Shown in pieces: positions 53,869-61,989 of a DNA stretch of 64,000 nt; position 1 is the first letter of the stretch; each line of letters begins with the position of its first letter. The DNA lies in assembly GCA_001897355.1 (NCBI GenBank), contig MKST01000005.1, positions 158,787-222,786 on the forward strand, written 5' to 3'. Source of the DNA: Solirubrobacterales bacterium 67-14. GTDB lineage: Bacteria; Actinomycetota; Thermoleophilia; Solirubrobacterales; 70-9. The translations under genes were made by a program, and so were the position numbers. The notes below the pieces were generated by a model. That model saw nothing but the letters and a program-made list of their open reading frames with translations. It had not been told where the DNA came from and searched no databases.

Positions 53869-55155
53869 CTACTCGTCTACACGCTCGATATGGGCACCGA
53901 GCGACCGCAGCCGGTCGTCGATGTTCTCGTAGCCGCGGTCGATCTGGCGGATGTTTCCAATCTCGGAGGTGCCCTCGGCGGCCAGGGCGGCGATCAGCAT
54001 CGCCATGCCGGCCCGGATGTCAGGGCTGTCGACCCGTTCGCCGTGCAGGCGGGTCGGGCCGCTGACGATCGCCCGGTGGGGATCGCAGAGGGTGATCCTC
54101 GCCCCCATCGCGACCAGCTTGTCGACGAAGAAGAGGCGGTTCTCGAACATCTTCTCGAAGATCAGGATCTCGCCCTCCGCCTGGGTCGCCAGGGCCAGGG
54201 CGATCGAGGTCAGGTCCGCCGGGAAGGCCGGCCAGGGCCCGTCTTCGATCTTGGGGATGGCCCCGCCCGCGTCGGGCTGGACCCGCAGGTTCTGCGAGGG
54301 CGGCACGATCACGTCGTTGCCCTCGACCACCGACTGGAAGCCGAGGCGGCGGAACTGGCGGCGGATCATGACCAGGTCGAAGGGCTCGATCTCGCGGATC
54401 CGGAGCTCGCCCCCGGTGGCCGCGGCGAGGGCCATGAAGCTGGCGATCTCGATGTGGTCCGGGGTGACCTTGTGGTCCGCCCCGCCGAGCTTCTCCTGGC
54501 CCTCGACGATCATCACGTTGGAGCCGATCCCCGAGATCGGGGCGCCCATCTTGACCAGCAGCCGGGCCAGGTCCTGGACATGCGGCTCGGAGGCGGCGTT
54601 GAGGATCGTCGTCTCGCCCGGGGTGAGCGCGGCCGCCATCAGCGCGTTCTCGGTGCCCATGACCGAGGGTTCGTCCATGAAGATCTCCGCCGCCCGCAGG
54701 CCACCGGGGGGCGCGTTCAGTTCGATCCAGCGGTCCCCGCCGACCCGGGCGCCGAGCTCACGGAAGGCGTCGAGGTGCGCGTCGAGGCGCCGGCGGCCGA
54801 TGAAGTCGCCACCGGGCGGTGGCATGTTGACGCTGCCGAAGCGGGCCAAGAGCGGCCCCGCCATTAGGAAGGAAGCCCGAATCGCGGCCGAGAGATCCTG
54901 GTCGAGGGTGGTGTCCTCGACGTCCTTCGCGCAGAGGCGGACGGTGTTGTCCTCGACCCACTCGACCGTCACGCCGAGGGCCGCCAGCAGCTCGATCTGT
55001 GCCTCGGTGTCGCGGATCCGCGGCACGTTCGCAATCGTCACAACCTCCTCGGTGAGGAGGCAGGCGGCAAGGATCGGCAGCGCGGCGTTCTTGTTGCCTG
55101 CGGCCGTTATCTCGCCCGAGAGCGGTACCCCGCCCTGTATTACGAACTTCTGCAT
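53869..55155 (-). CDS. murA: UDP-N-acetylglucosamine 1-carboxyvinyltransferase
   Basis: A 428-aa enzyme starting peptidoglycan precursor synthesis by adding enolpyruvate from PEP to UDP-GlcNAc. AAGNKNAALPILAA (Lys22/Asn23 type site), RASFLMAGPLLARFG and TERVD-type regions are normal. The usual active-site Cys is replaced by Asp117 (PGGDFIGRR, codon 54805-54807), as in mycobacterial and chlamydial MurA, which are not alkylated by fosfomycin. ATG at 55155. It precedes hisZ by 15 bp on the same strand. Confidence 0.96.
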   Translation of the reverse strand: MQKFVIQGGVPLSGEITAAGNKNAALPILAACLLTEEVVTIANVPRIRDTEAQIELLAALGVTVEWVEDNTVRLCAKDVEDTTLDQDLSAAIRASFLMAGPLLARFGSVNMPPPGGDFIGRRRLDAHLDAFRELGARVGGDRWIELNAPPGGLRAAEIFMDEPSVMGTENALMAAALTPGETTILNAASEPHVQDLARLLVKMGAPISGIGSNVMIVEGQEKLGGADHKVTPDHIEIASFMALAAATGGELRIREIEPFDLVMIRRQFRRLGFQSVVEGNDVIVPPSQNLRVQPDAGGAIPKIEDGPWPAFPADLTSIALALATQAEGEILIFEKMFENRLFFVDKLVAMGARITLCDPHRAIVSGPTRLHGERVDSPDIRAGMAMLIAALAAEGTSEIGNIRQIDRGYENIDDRLRSLGAHIERVDE

Positions 55156-55244
55156 CTGTTTCTGTACCCCGCGGTTGACGGTTTTCGTGTGACCGGACGG
55201 GGACATGGCAGCCCGACCGAAGCCGGACTAGGGTAACACCGGAT

Positions 55245-56513
55245 ATGGCACGAGCTTCCGCTGACAGAGGACGGGGCGCCGGCTCCCGGATCGGGCGGCC
55301 CCTGAAGATCATCCTGGGCCTGCTCCTGGTCCTGCTCGTCCTGGTCATCCTCAACGCCTTCGCGCTGAACAACGAGACCAAGTCGGCCGATCTGAACGTC
55401 CCCGGGGCAGAGCTGGTCCAGACCACATCCGGCCCGCTCCAGGTGCTGGACACCGGAACATCCCCTTCCCCGGCGGGCGGCTCGCTGCCGATCGTCCTGA
55501 TCCACGGCTCGGCCGGAGCGATCAACTGGTGGGACGACCTGATCCCGCTGCTCAAGCCGGACCACCGGGTGATCGCGATCGACCTGCTCGGCTACGGCGG
55601 CTCCGAGAAGCCGGATTCCGACTACTCGATCGAGACCCAGGCCGGCCTGGTGGCCCAGGTGCTGGCCAAGCTCGACGTCGACCAGGCGGTGCTGGTCGGC
55701 CACTCGCTCGGGGGCAGCGTGGTCACCTCGGTCGCGGAACAGGCTCCCGATCTCGTCGGTGGATTGGTCCTGATCGACAGCGGCCCCGACAATTCCGGCG
55801 GCCTTTCGGGCGCCGCGAGCGCGGCCCGCGCCCCCTTGCTGGGGCAGGCGCTCTGGCGTATCGCCCCGGATTCGGTCATTCGCAAGAACGTCTCGCAGGG
55901 CTTCGCGCCGGGCTATGACGTGCCCGACAAGTACGTCGAGGACGTGCGCGAGATGACCTACCCGGCCTACTCGAAGTCGGCCAAGGAGGGCGAGGCGTTC
56001 AAGGACGAGAAGTCGCTGCCAGACCGCCTGACCGCGGTCGGCAAGCCGCTCCTGGTGATCTTCGGCGAGGAAGACCAGATCTATGACGCCCGCGAGGCCC
56101 TCAGCGCCTACGCGGCCGTCCCGGGCGCAAGGACCCACCTGATCCTGGGTTCGGGCCATTCGCCCCAGATCGAGGCGCCGGACCAGACCGCCAAATCGAT
56201 TTCGGGCTTTGCGCGCAGCATCGCCGCCGCCCAGGCCGAAGACGACGCCGCTGCCCGGGCGGCGGCCAGAGCGAAGCTGAAGGCCGCCAAGGCAAAGTCC
56301 CGTGCGGCAAAGGAAACGGCGAGATCCAAGACCCGAAAAGCCCGGCAGAAGGCGAACGGGAAGAACTCCAACGGCAACGCGAAGCAGCCGTCCGGAAATA
56401 ACGGCAATGGCGGCAACGGCAACCAGTCCGGAAATGGCGCCGCGGCCAAGTCCAAGACCGAATCGAAAAAGAACTGGAAGCCCACGCCGTCCGGCGCCGG
56501 GTCCGGCAACTAG
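55245..56513 (+). CDS. Membrane-anchored alpha/beta hydrolase
   Basis: A 422-aa protein: one N-terminal membrane anchor (about residues 20-45), then an alpha/beta hydrolase domain with LIHGSAGAINWW (oxyanion loop), VGHSLGGSVV (nucleophile Ser), EEDQIYD (Asp) and GSGHSPQIEAP (His). The last about 100 residues are a basic low-complexity tail rich in Lys, Ala and then Asn/Gly. Substrate is unknown. A TAGGGT box lies 10 nt before ATG. It diverges from murA. Confidence 0.88.
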   Translation: MARASADRGRGAGSRIGRPLKIILGLLLVLLVLVILNAFALNNETKSADLNVPGAELVQTTSGPLQVLDTGTSPSPAGGSLPIVLIHGSAGAINWWDDLIPLLKPDHRVIAIDLLGYGGSEKPDSDYSIETQAGLVAQVLAKLDVDQAVLVGHSLGGSVVTSVAEQAPDLVGGLVLIDSGPDNSGGLSGAASAARAPLLGQALWRIAPDSVIRKNVSQGFAPGYDVPDKYVEDVREMTYPAYSKSAKEGEAFKDEKSLPDRLTAVGKPLLVIFGEEDQIYDAREALSAYAAVPGARTHLILGSGHSPQIEAPDQTAKSISGFARSIAAAQAEDDAAARAAARAKLKAAKAKSRAAKETARSKTRKARQKANGKNSNGNAKQPSGNNGNGGNGNQSGNGAAAKSKTESKKNWKPTPSGAGSGN

Positions 56514-56553
56514 CCACTAAACGTTCCAACGCCCGACCCGCGCCAGCCCACTG

Positions 56554-57570
56554 TCAGTGCCCGATCGACGCGGTCGCCCACCCGGGGTCGGCCCGCCTCC
56601 CTTCGGCCAGGCAAAGCTCCCGGTGTTCCCTGATTTTCCTCATTGATTCCTCCGGTTCCCGCCGGAGCATCGACCGGGTCAGGCGCAGGATCCGAAATCC
56701 CTTCAGCTGAAGCTCCGAATCGAGTTCCTTGTCCCGCTCGACGCCGAACGGAGCATTGTGGTCCTGCGCGCCATCTGTCTCGATGATCAACCCACAATCC
56801 GGGTAGAAGAAGTCAGCCAGGTGACCGCCGACCATCCGATTGATCAGCGGCTCCGGCAGGCCTGCCGCCCGAAACAGATCCTTGACCTCTTTCTCCATTT
56901 CGTTCTTGGTCCAGACGGTCTGCGGATCCCAGTCGTCGATGATTTCCCGCAGCCGCCCGACCCCTTTCTTCCCTCGCGCCCGATCCATCGCCCCGCGTAT
57001 CTCGGCGAAGTTCAGGAGCTTCTCCCGCACAGCCTCATGCAGCAGCTTCTTCAGTTGCCCCTTCCCGATCGACCCGCAGATGTCGACAAAAGTCCGGGCC
57101 ACGGTAGTCACGGGGATCCCCCGGCAGGTGGTGACTTCCGATGGATGAATGCTTCGGGTACTTCGAACCCTGAGGACGGGTATGGGCCGTCCGGCCTCGG
57201 TTACGGCTGACCTTTCGGAATCCGTCTTGCTCCGATCCGGGGCGCTCTTCTTTCCGTAGCTACCGGGGCGAATCACTTCGGTCGGCCCCACCCAAGTAGT
57301 GATCCCCCAAAGCCGCAGGGCACTCATGTGAGAGAGGACGCTCTCCTCGCCGGCCGAAAGAACTCCAGCCCACCAGATCCCCTCCTGGCCGACCCGACGG
57401 GTAAGTGAATAGGCGCCTCGGTAAACCCTGAACAGGCCCTGCCTCGCTACTCGATCTCCAATCGAGCCTTTCGAAACCCCCTCACCGATCGCCTGGGCGA
57501 ACGAGAACACGCCGCTCTGCGTGGCCGCTATCCGACCGATCCTCTTGTCCGTCTGGCCTTTGTATCCCAC
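56554..57570 (-). CDS. AbiEi-like winged-helix protein with DUF559 nuclease-like domain
   Basis: A 338-aa protein. The N-terminal half (GRIAATQSGVFSFAQA, then ARQGLFRVYRGAYSL, then SHMSALRLWG) matches the AbiEi antitoxin-type domain. The C-terminal part (about 215-315) is DUF559, a PD-(D/E)xK-like fold: DFFYPDCGLIIETDG, then ERDKELDSELQLKGFRILRL. Such fusions are frequent and multi-copy in actinobacteria; function is unproven. No AbiEii toxin gene is beside it. The start is GTG. The divergent gap to the right holds nothing recognised. Confidence 0.83.
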   Translation of the reverse strand: MGYKGQTDKRIGRIAATQSGVFSFAQAIGEGVSKGSIGDRVARQGLFRVYRGAYSLTRRVGQEGIWWAGVLSAGEESVLSHMSALRLWGITTWVGPTEVIRPGSYGKKSAPDRSKTDSERSAVTEAGRPIPVLRVRSTRSIHPSEVTTCRGIPVTTVARTFVDICGSIGKGQLKKLLHEAVREKLLNFAEIRGAMDRARGKKGVGRLREIIDDWDPQTVWTKNEMEKEVKDLFRAAGLPEPLINRMVGGHLADFFYPDCGLIIETDGAQDHNAPFGVERDKELDSELQLKGFRILRLTRSMLRREPEESMRKIREHRELCLAEGRRADPGWATASIGH

Positions 57571-57757
57571 TCATCCCGAGAAAAGCGGGAAAGGTGTGAC
57601 GGAACAAGACATGGGAGCAACAATTGTGCACGTCAAAGCCCCGCGGGGCCCGGATGGGATCACCACGAAGCGGGTGCTCGTAGTAATCACTCCTATGGCG
57701 AGAAAAGTCGAAGCACCCGCCCCGGGCGTGCCCGGAGTGCCCGGAGTGCCAGGTGGC

Positions 57758-58096
57758 TCAGGGGGCGAAGTGGCCTCCGGCTTTGGCCCACTCTAGGAGG
57801 TCTTGTTTTCCTTCGAAGGTGTCGGGGATCCGGTGCTCTCCCCGGTGGTGGACCAGGTAGAGGGCGTTCTCCCCCACCTCGTTGCCGGTGGCCGTGCTGA
57901 CCGGTGAGGCGTCGGCGGGCACTTTCACGTCCTTCCATATGTGCCACTGGTCCTTCTGCATCAGGAAGGGGACGACGTGCTCGAGCCGGCAGAACGCGGT
58001 GCCAAGGCTCTTGTCCGGCCAGAGCAGGCGATAGCCCATCTCCTCGGTCAGTTCCACCCCGCACCAGTCACATCGATCACCTTGCCTTCCAGCCAT
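57758..58096 (-). CDS. Hypothetical protein with possible zinc site
   Basis: A 112-aa protein I do not recognise. CDWCGVEL (residues 9-16) and FCRLEHVVPFL (about 35-45) could supply Cys/His ligands for one zinc ion. Two Trp-rich segments (WHIWKDVKV and LEWAKAGG) follow. It starts 4 bp after the next gene's stop and ends the heme-copper oxidase operon, so it may be read with it. No function is proposed. Confidence 0.65.
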   Translation of the reverse strand: MAGRQGDRCDWCGVELTEEMGYRLLWPDKSLGTAFCRLEHVVPFLMQKDQWHIWKDVKVPADASPVSTATGNEVGENALYLVHHRGEHRIPDTFEGKQDLLEWAKAGGHFAP

Positions 58097-58100
58097 CGGG

Positions 58101-58796
58101 TCATTCTTCCACCTGCCGGGGTTCGCCCCTCGGATCTTCGTCCCCCGCAGACCGCATGCGCTTCAGAGCCCAGCCGCCGAACAGGCCGCAGAGCCCGGTG
58201 ACGACCAGGAGCGCCAGGAACGGCCCGGTCGGAAAGCCTTTCTTACCCGTCCAGTAGAGCGAACCTTCGATCCGCGCGGGTTCGCCCCCGACCAGGAGGG
58301 GAATCCGGTAGTCACGGATCTGGGTGCGCTTGGCGGTGTCGTCGACCGCGGCCGGTACGCCCCGCCGCCGGTACTGGGCCCGCCGGTCGTACCAGGCGAG
58401 CCGGCCATCCTCCCCGACCAGCGACCAGCGGGGCGGCGCCGTGGCGTCTTCCTGGCCGGTCGGAAGGGTGAGTCCGAAGCGGTCGTTGCTGAGCGGACGG
58501 CTGGGCGAGCGGAGGTTCAGGTAGACCGGGCCGTCCGACTCCACTCGCGCGTAGGGTTCGCCTTCGTAGCCCTTGATGATGACCCGGCGGCCGCTCCGGT
58601 TGGTCAGCTCGACCTGCGCGTCGTGGTCGAGCATCCGCACCTCGATGCCCGCCCCGAGCCCGGCTGGGACGATGCCGCCGATCACCGACTCGTATGGGTG
58701 CCGCTCACCGTGCCCCGCGGCCGTCCCGGCGAAGAGCAGACCCAGTTGGACGAGCGCGAGTACGGTCGCGAGGCCGTATCGACCGCGCCGGGGCAG
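58101..58796 (-). CDS. Exported membrane-anchored protein, probable CTG start
   Basis: About 231 aa, of unknown family. From a GTG at 58685 the protein would be 194 aa, but in the same frame upstream lies a clear signal peptide: PRRGRYGLATVLALV, then QLGLLFAGTAAGHG. The only start in that stretch is a CTG at 58796, preceded by GGAG at 8 nt and lying just after the cytochrome stop codon. A C-terminal helix (LALLVVTGLCGLFGGW) anchors it. It sits inside an oxidase operon and may assist assembly of that complex; this is inference. Confidence 0.65.
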   Translation of the reverse strand: MPRRGRYGLATVLALVQLGLLFAGTAAGHGERHPYESVIGGIVPAGLGAGIEVRMLDHDAQVELTNRSGRRVIIKGYEGEPYARVESDGPVYLNLRSPSRPLSNDRFGLTLPTGQEDATAPPRWSLVGEDGRLAWYDRRAQYRRRGVPAAVDDTAKRTQIRDYRIPLLVGGEPARIEGSLYWTGKKGFPTGPFLALLVVTGLCGLFGGWALKRMRSAGDEDPRGEPRQVEE

Positions 58797-58799
58797 GAC

Positions 58800-59258
58800 T
58801 CAGTCTCCGCCGCCGGCGGCGGCCGAGACGTACTCGGCCACCTGCTCCGCGTCGCCGCCGTTCAGCAGCCCCGGAGGCATCATGCCCGACCCGGTGCCGC
58901 CCTGGGCGATCGCCTGTTTGACCAGGGCCTTGTCCGGAGCCAGGTCATCCAGGTTCGGGCCGGTGGTGCCGGCGGTCTCGGCTTCGGCCAAGGTGTGGCA
59001 GCCGCCGCAGGTGGACACGAAGAGCTCGCGCCCCTGTTCCGACAGCGCGGGCGGAGGTGCTTCGCTGACTTCCTTGCCGGCCGGCGCGGCGGGCAGGGGT
59101 TCATCCGAGTAGTTGGTGCCGATCGTAAAGGCGACGACCAGTGCGGCCACGGCAAGAACGCCCAGGCCGATCCCGGTAAGCCAAGCCCGGCCCCGGTCGA
59201 TGCCGCCCCCCGAAGCGCCTTCAGATGGCGTGGTCTCTGCTTTTTCCTGATCAGCCAT
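58800..59258 (-). CDS. Membrane-anchored cytochrome c
   Basis: A 152-aa electron carrier: a cytoplasmic N-terminus, a membrane helix (about 27-47), an Ala/Pro linker and a class I cytochrome c domain with CGGCH heme attachment (about residues 84-88) and GSGMMPPG giving the Met ligand. It starts 3 bp after the oxidase subunit I gene stops and probably delivers electrons to the CuA site of subunit II. Confidence 0.93.
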   Translation of the reverse strand: MADQEKAETTPSEGASGGGIDRGRAWLTGIGLGVLAVAALVVAFTIGTNYSDEPLPAAPAGKEVSEAPPPALSEQGRELFVSTCGGCHTLAEAETAGTTGPNLDDLAPDKALVKQAIAQGGTGSGMMPPGLLNGGDAEQVAEYVSAAAGGGD

Positions 59259-59261
59259 GGA

Positions 59262-61295
59262 TCAACCTCCGGTTACGCCGGGGGCGTAGAGCAGCGCCAT
59301 CCCGACCGATGTGAACAAGACCGCCCAGCCGGCGACCCGGCCCAGCATCGCCGCTCCGAGCCCGGTGACCACCCCGAGCGCCAGCATCAGCAGGTGGTAG
59401 AGGATGTGGACGAAGTCGCTGTCGACCAGGTCTCCGTAGAGCACCGGGACCATGGCGAGCAGCATCGCTACCGGTGCGATCAAGGCCACGGCCAAGCCGG
59501 CGTTGACTCCTCCGGGGAAGCGTCGTCGCACCGCCGGGGCCGAAGCGAAGGCGGCACCGAGCATCGCCCCCGCGAAGAACTGGACCGCATGGGCCAGATG
59601 GTGGTACTTGACGCTGACCTCCGAGGCATCGCCGACCGGCGGGTAGAAGACGAAGAGTGCCGCCACCCCGATCGCAACGGCGGTGACCAGACCCCAATAG
59701 GAGGTGACCATCGGCCGGAACCCGCTGCTGCCGCCCGCGATCCTGGGCGTCACCGGCCCCTCGACCGGCCGGTCCCGGGGCGGCGCCGGGCTGTCAACGG
59801 CCTCGCGACGCCGGGCCCATCCCTCCCGGCCCATGCGCACGAACTCGATCAGCAGGACCAGCAGCCCCAGCAGGAAGAGCGCGGCGAAGATGCTGCCGAA
59901 CAGGCTCCAGACCTCAGTGCCATCGGGGTGGACCGCCCAGCGGCGGGGCACCCCGAGGGCTCCCGAGAAATACCAGACATAGATCAAGCCGTAGCCCCCC
60001 AGGACCATCGCGACCGGCGAGAAGATGGTCACCTTGCGGCTGGCCGTCCGCCCGCTCGCCCGTTCGAGCAGGTATGAGACCAGGGCCAGGGTCCAGAGCC
60101 CCACCCCCATCAGCATGTAGTTGTGGAAGTGGGCCGGGACCCAGAGCGTGTTGTGGAAGTGGAAGTTGACCGGGATCGAGGAATCGATCACGGCCCCGGT
60201 CCCGCCGATCGCCCAGCCGGCGAACCCGAGGAAGAGCAGGATCGAGGTCAGGGTCCAGCGGTAGCGAGAGCCCCAGACCAGCATCATCGCCGTGTAGATC
60301 GTCACCACCGCCACCGGGAGCGAGGCGGCCGAAGATGCGACCAGCCCGACCACCTGGATCGCGCCGGGCTGCACGAAGTCCATGTAGAGATGGTGGCCGT
60401 AGGCGGTGAGCACGAAGGCGATCGTGCCCAGCCAGCCGATCACCAGCGGCTTCGACGTCTTCCACTGCCGGCCGGCATAGAGCGGGACCAGCACATAGAT
60501 CATCCCGGCCGCGAGATAGATCACCAGGTTGGCCAGCGTGTGGCCGAAGAAGTAGGTCAGGTTCTTGGCCCAGAGCGGGTTGAGGACCGCGTCGCCGTCG
60601 ATCACCCGGTTGACCAGGGCGATCACGATGGTCATGCCGACCGCGCTGGCGATGATGCCCTGCAGGCTCACTGCGGTCGCCGCGATCGCCTGCGGCGGGG
60701 GCGCCTGCCCTCGCCCGCGCAGCCAGGAGATCCCGAGCGAGCCGGCCAATCCGCCGTAGGCCTCGGTCACCGCTTTCAACACGTCGATGCAGTAGATGAC
60801 GAAACCGACTCCGAGCAGCCCCATCCCGGCCAGGAAGACGACGGTCGACCAGGTCGGCCACGCCCCGACCGCGCTGAATGGCAGCGGGTAGAGGAAGGTC
60901 CACCCGGCGGCGAAGCCACCGATCACGACGGCGACCACGACCAGGACGACGCCCCCGACCGCGGCGGCGTAACAGGCCATCGCCCGACCGTAGTCGAGGC
61001 CCGGCACGACGTCGCGGACGACGTACCAGAGGCCGCCGAGCATGGCCAGCAGGACGCCGGCGATCATGCCGGACGCATGCAGGGTCATCAGGCGGTAGAA
61101 CCACTCGTCCGAGATGCCGGGCGCGTCGGCCTGATGCAGTCGCATGGCCAGCCCGACCAGGGCCATCAACCCGAAGAGGGCCAGTCCGGTGAGGCCGAAC
61201 AGCAGCCCGATCCGCCGTTGCTCGCGGCCGGCCTTCAGGTCGAAGGAGACCGCGTCGGGGTGGATCGTCTGCCCGCTTGTGGCGGTTTGGCTCAC
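59262..61295 (-). CDS. Heme-copper oxidase superfamily subunit I, non-canonical active site
   Basis: A 677-aa polytopic protein with about 15 helices. Ligands are visible: low-spin heme His in TLHASGM, CuB His in GHTLAN (His252) and GHHLYMD (His301, His302), and heme His in AHFHN (389 and 391). The usual HPxVY motif reads HTLAN: the Tyr that is cross-linked in A- and B-type oxidases is Asn256. The C-terminal 170 residues after a Pro-rich linker hold four extra helices. It may be an oxygen reductase or a nitric oxide reductase relative. It overlaps subunit II by 4 bp. Confidence 0.88.
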   Translation of the reverse strand: MSQTATSGQTIHPDAVSFDLKAGREQRRIGLLFGLTGLALFGLMALVGLAMRLHQADAPGISDEWFYRLMTLHASGMIAGVLLAMLGGLWYVVRDVVPGLDYGRAMACYAAAVGGVVLVVVAVVIGGFAAGWTFLYPLPFSAVGAWPTWSTVVFLAGMGLLGVGFVIYCIDVLKAVTEAYGGLAGSLGISWLRGRGQAPPPQAIAATAVSLQGIIASAVGMTIVIALVNRVIDGDAVLNPLWAKNLTYFFGHTLANLVIYLAAGMIYVLVPLYAGRQWKTSKPLVIGWLGTIAFVLTAYGHHLYMDFVQPGAIQVVGLVASSAASLPVAVVTIYTAMMLVWGSRYRWTLTSILLFLGFAGWAIGGTGAVIDSSIPVNFHFHNTLWVPAHFHNYMLMGVGLWTLALVSYLLERASGRTASRKVTIFSPVAMVLGGYGLIYVWYFSGALGVPRRWAVHPDGTEVWSLFGSIFAALFLLGLLVLLIEFVRMGREGWARRREAVDSPAPPRDRPVEGPVTPRIAGGSSGFRPMVTSYWGLVTAVAIGVAALFVFYPPVGDASEVSVKYHHLAHAVQFFAGAMLGAAFASAPAVRRRFPGGVNAGLAVALIAPVAMLLAMVPVLYGDLVDSDFVHILYHLLMLALGVVTGLGAAMLGRVAGWAVLFTSVGMALLYAPGVTGG

Positions 61296-61822
61296 GGTGT
61301 CACCTCGAATTCGCGGAGCATCATGTGGTGCCCCAGGCCGCAGTACTCGAGGCAGCCGAAGACGTAGGTGCCGGGCTTGTCGAGACGCAGGCTCATCACG
61401 TTCTCGTAGTCCGGCATCGCCTGGACGTTGCCGACCAGCACGCCATCCGGGTCATAGAGGCCGAGCCCGTGGTTGACGTCGCTCGAGGTCACCTCGAAGT
61501 CGACCTGCGTCCCGGCCTGAACCTTTTCGGGCGAGACCGACCAGTTGAACTGGTATGCGGTCACCTTCACCCGCTCGGTCGGCCCGGCGCTCTCCCCGTA
61601 GGGCATGAACGAGAGCGAGAGGATCAACCCGGTCCCGAGCAGGACCACCAGGAAGACCAGCCAGCCCCGTCGGAGCCGGTAGCCCGTGTCGACGACCGCG
61701 CCATACTCGACGTTGCGCCGTGAGTTCCTGGCCACGGCAGCGAAGATGACCACCAGACAGGCCGAAACTACGAGGAAACCGGCCAAGACCGCTATTTGAA
61801 AACTCCCAAAACTGAGGTTCAT
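61292..61822 (-). CDS. Oxidase subunit II with CuA site
   Basis: A 176-aa protein with two N-terminal helices and an outer cupredoxin domain. The CuA ligands are complete: SSDVNHGLG (His), then FGCLEYCGLGHHMM (Cys, Glu, Cys, His, Met). It accepts electrons from cytochrome c and passes them to subunit I. GGAGG lies 6 nt before ATG. It is the first gene of the operon (II, I, cytochrome c, exported protein, hypothetical). No subunit III is present. Confidence 0.93.
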   Translation of the reverse strand: MNLSFGSFQIAVLAGFLVVSACLVVIFAAVARNSRRNVEYGAVVDTGYRLRRGWLVFLVVLLGTGLILSLSFMPYGESAGPTERVKVTAYQFNWSVSPEKVQAGTQVDFEVTSSDVNHGLGLYDPDGVLVGNVQAMPDYENVMSLRLDKPGTYVFGCLEYCGLGHHMMLREFEVTP

Positions 61823-61989
61823 CCTCAGCCTCCGACGTGCTGATCCTCAGGGGTGGACGGACCGGCCGAACGTAGCACGGAAATCCACCCCAAAACCGCC
61901 ATTTTGAGCCGATCCCGTATAAAGCCGAAGCAGCTGTGCGGGTTTCCCGCAGCCCGGTCCGGGCCGACGGGCGGAGCTGGTCGGGCTGG

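Noticed and set aside
57521-57796. Small plus-strand frame with VPGVPGVPGG repeat
   Set aside because: It overlaps the ends of two minus-strand genes, has no ribosome-binding site, and the repeat is a short GC-rich slippage.
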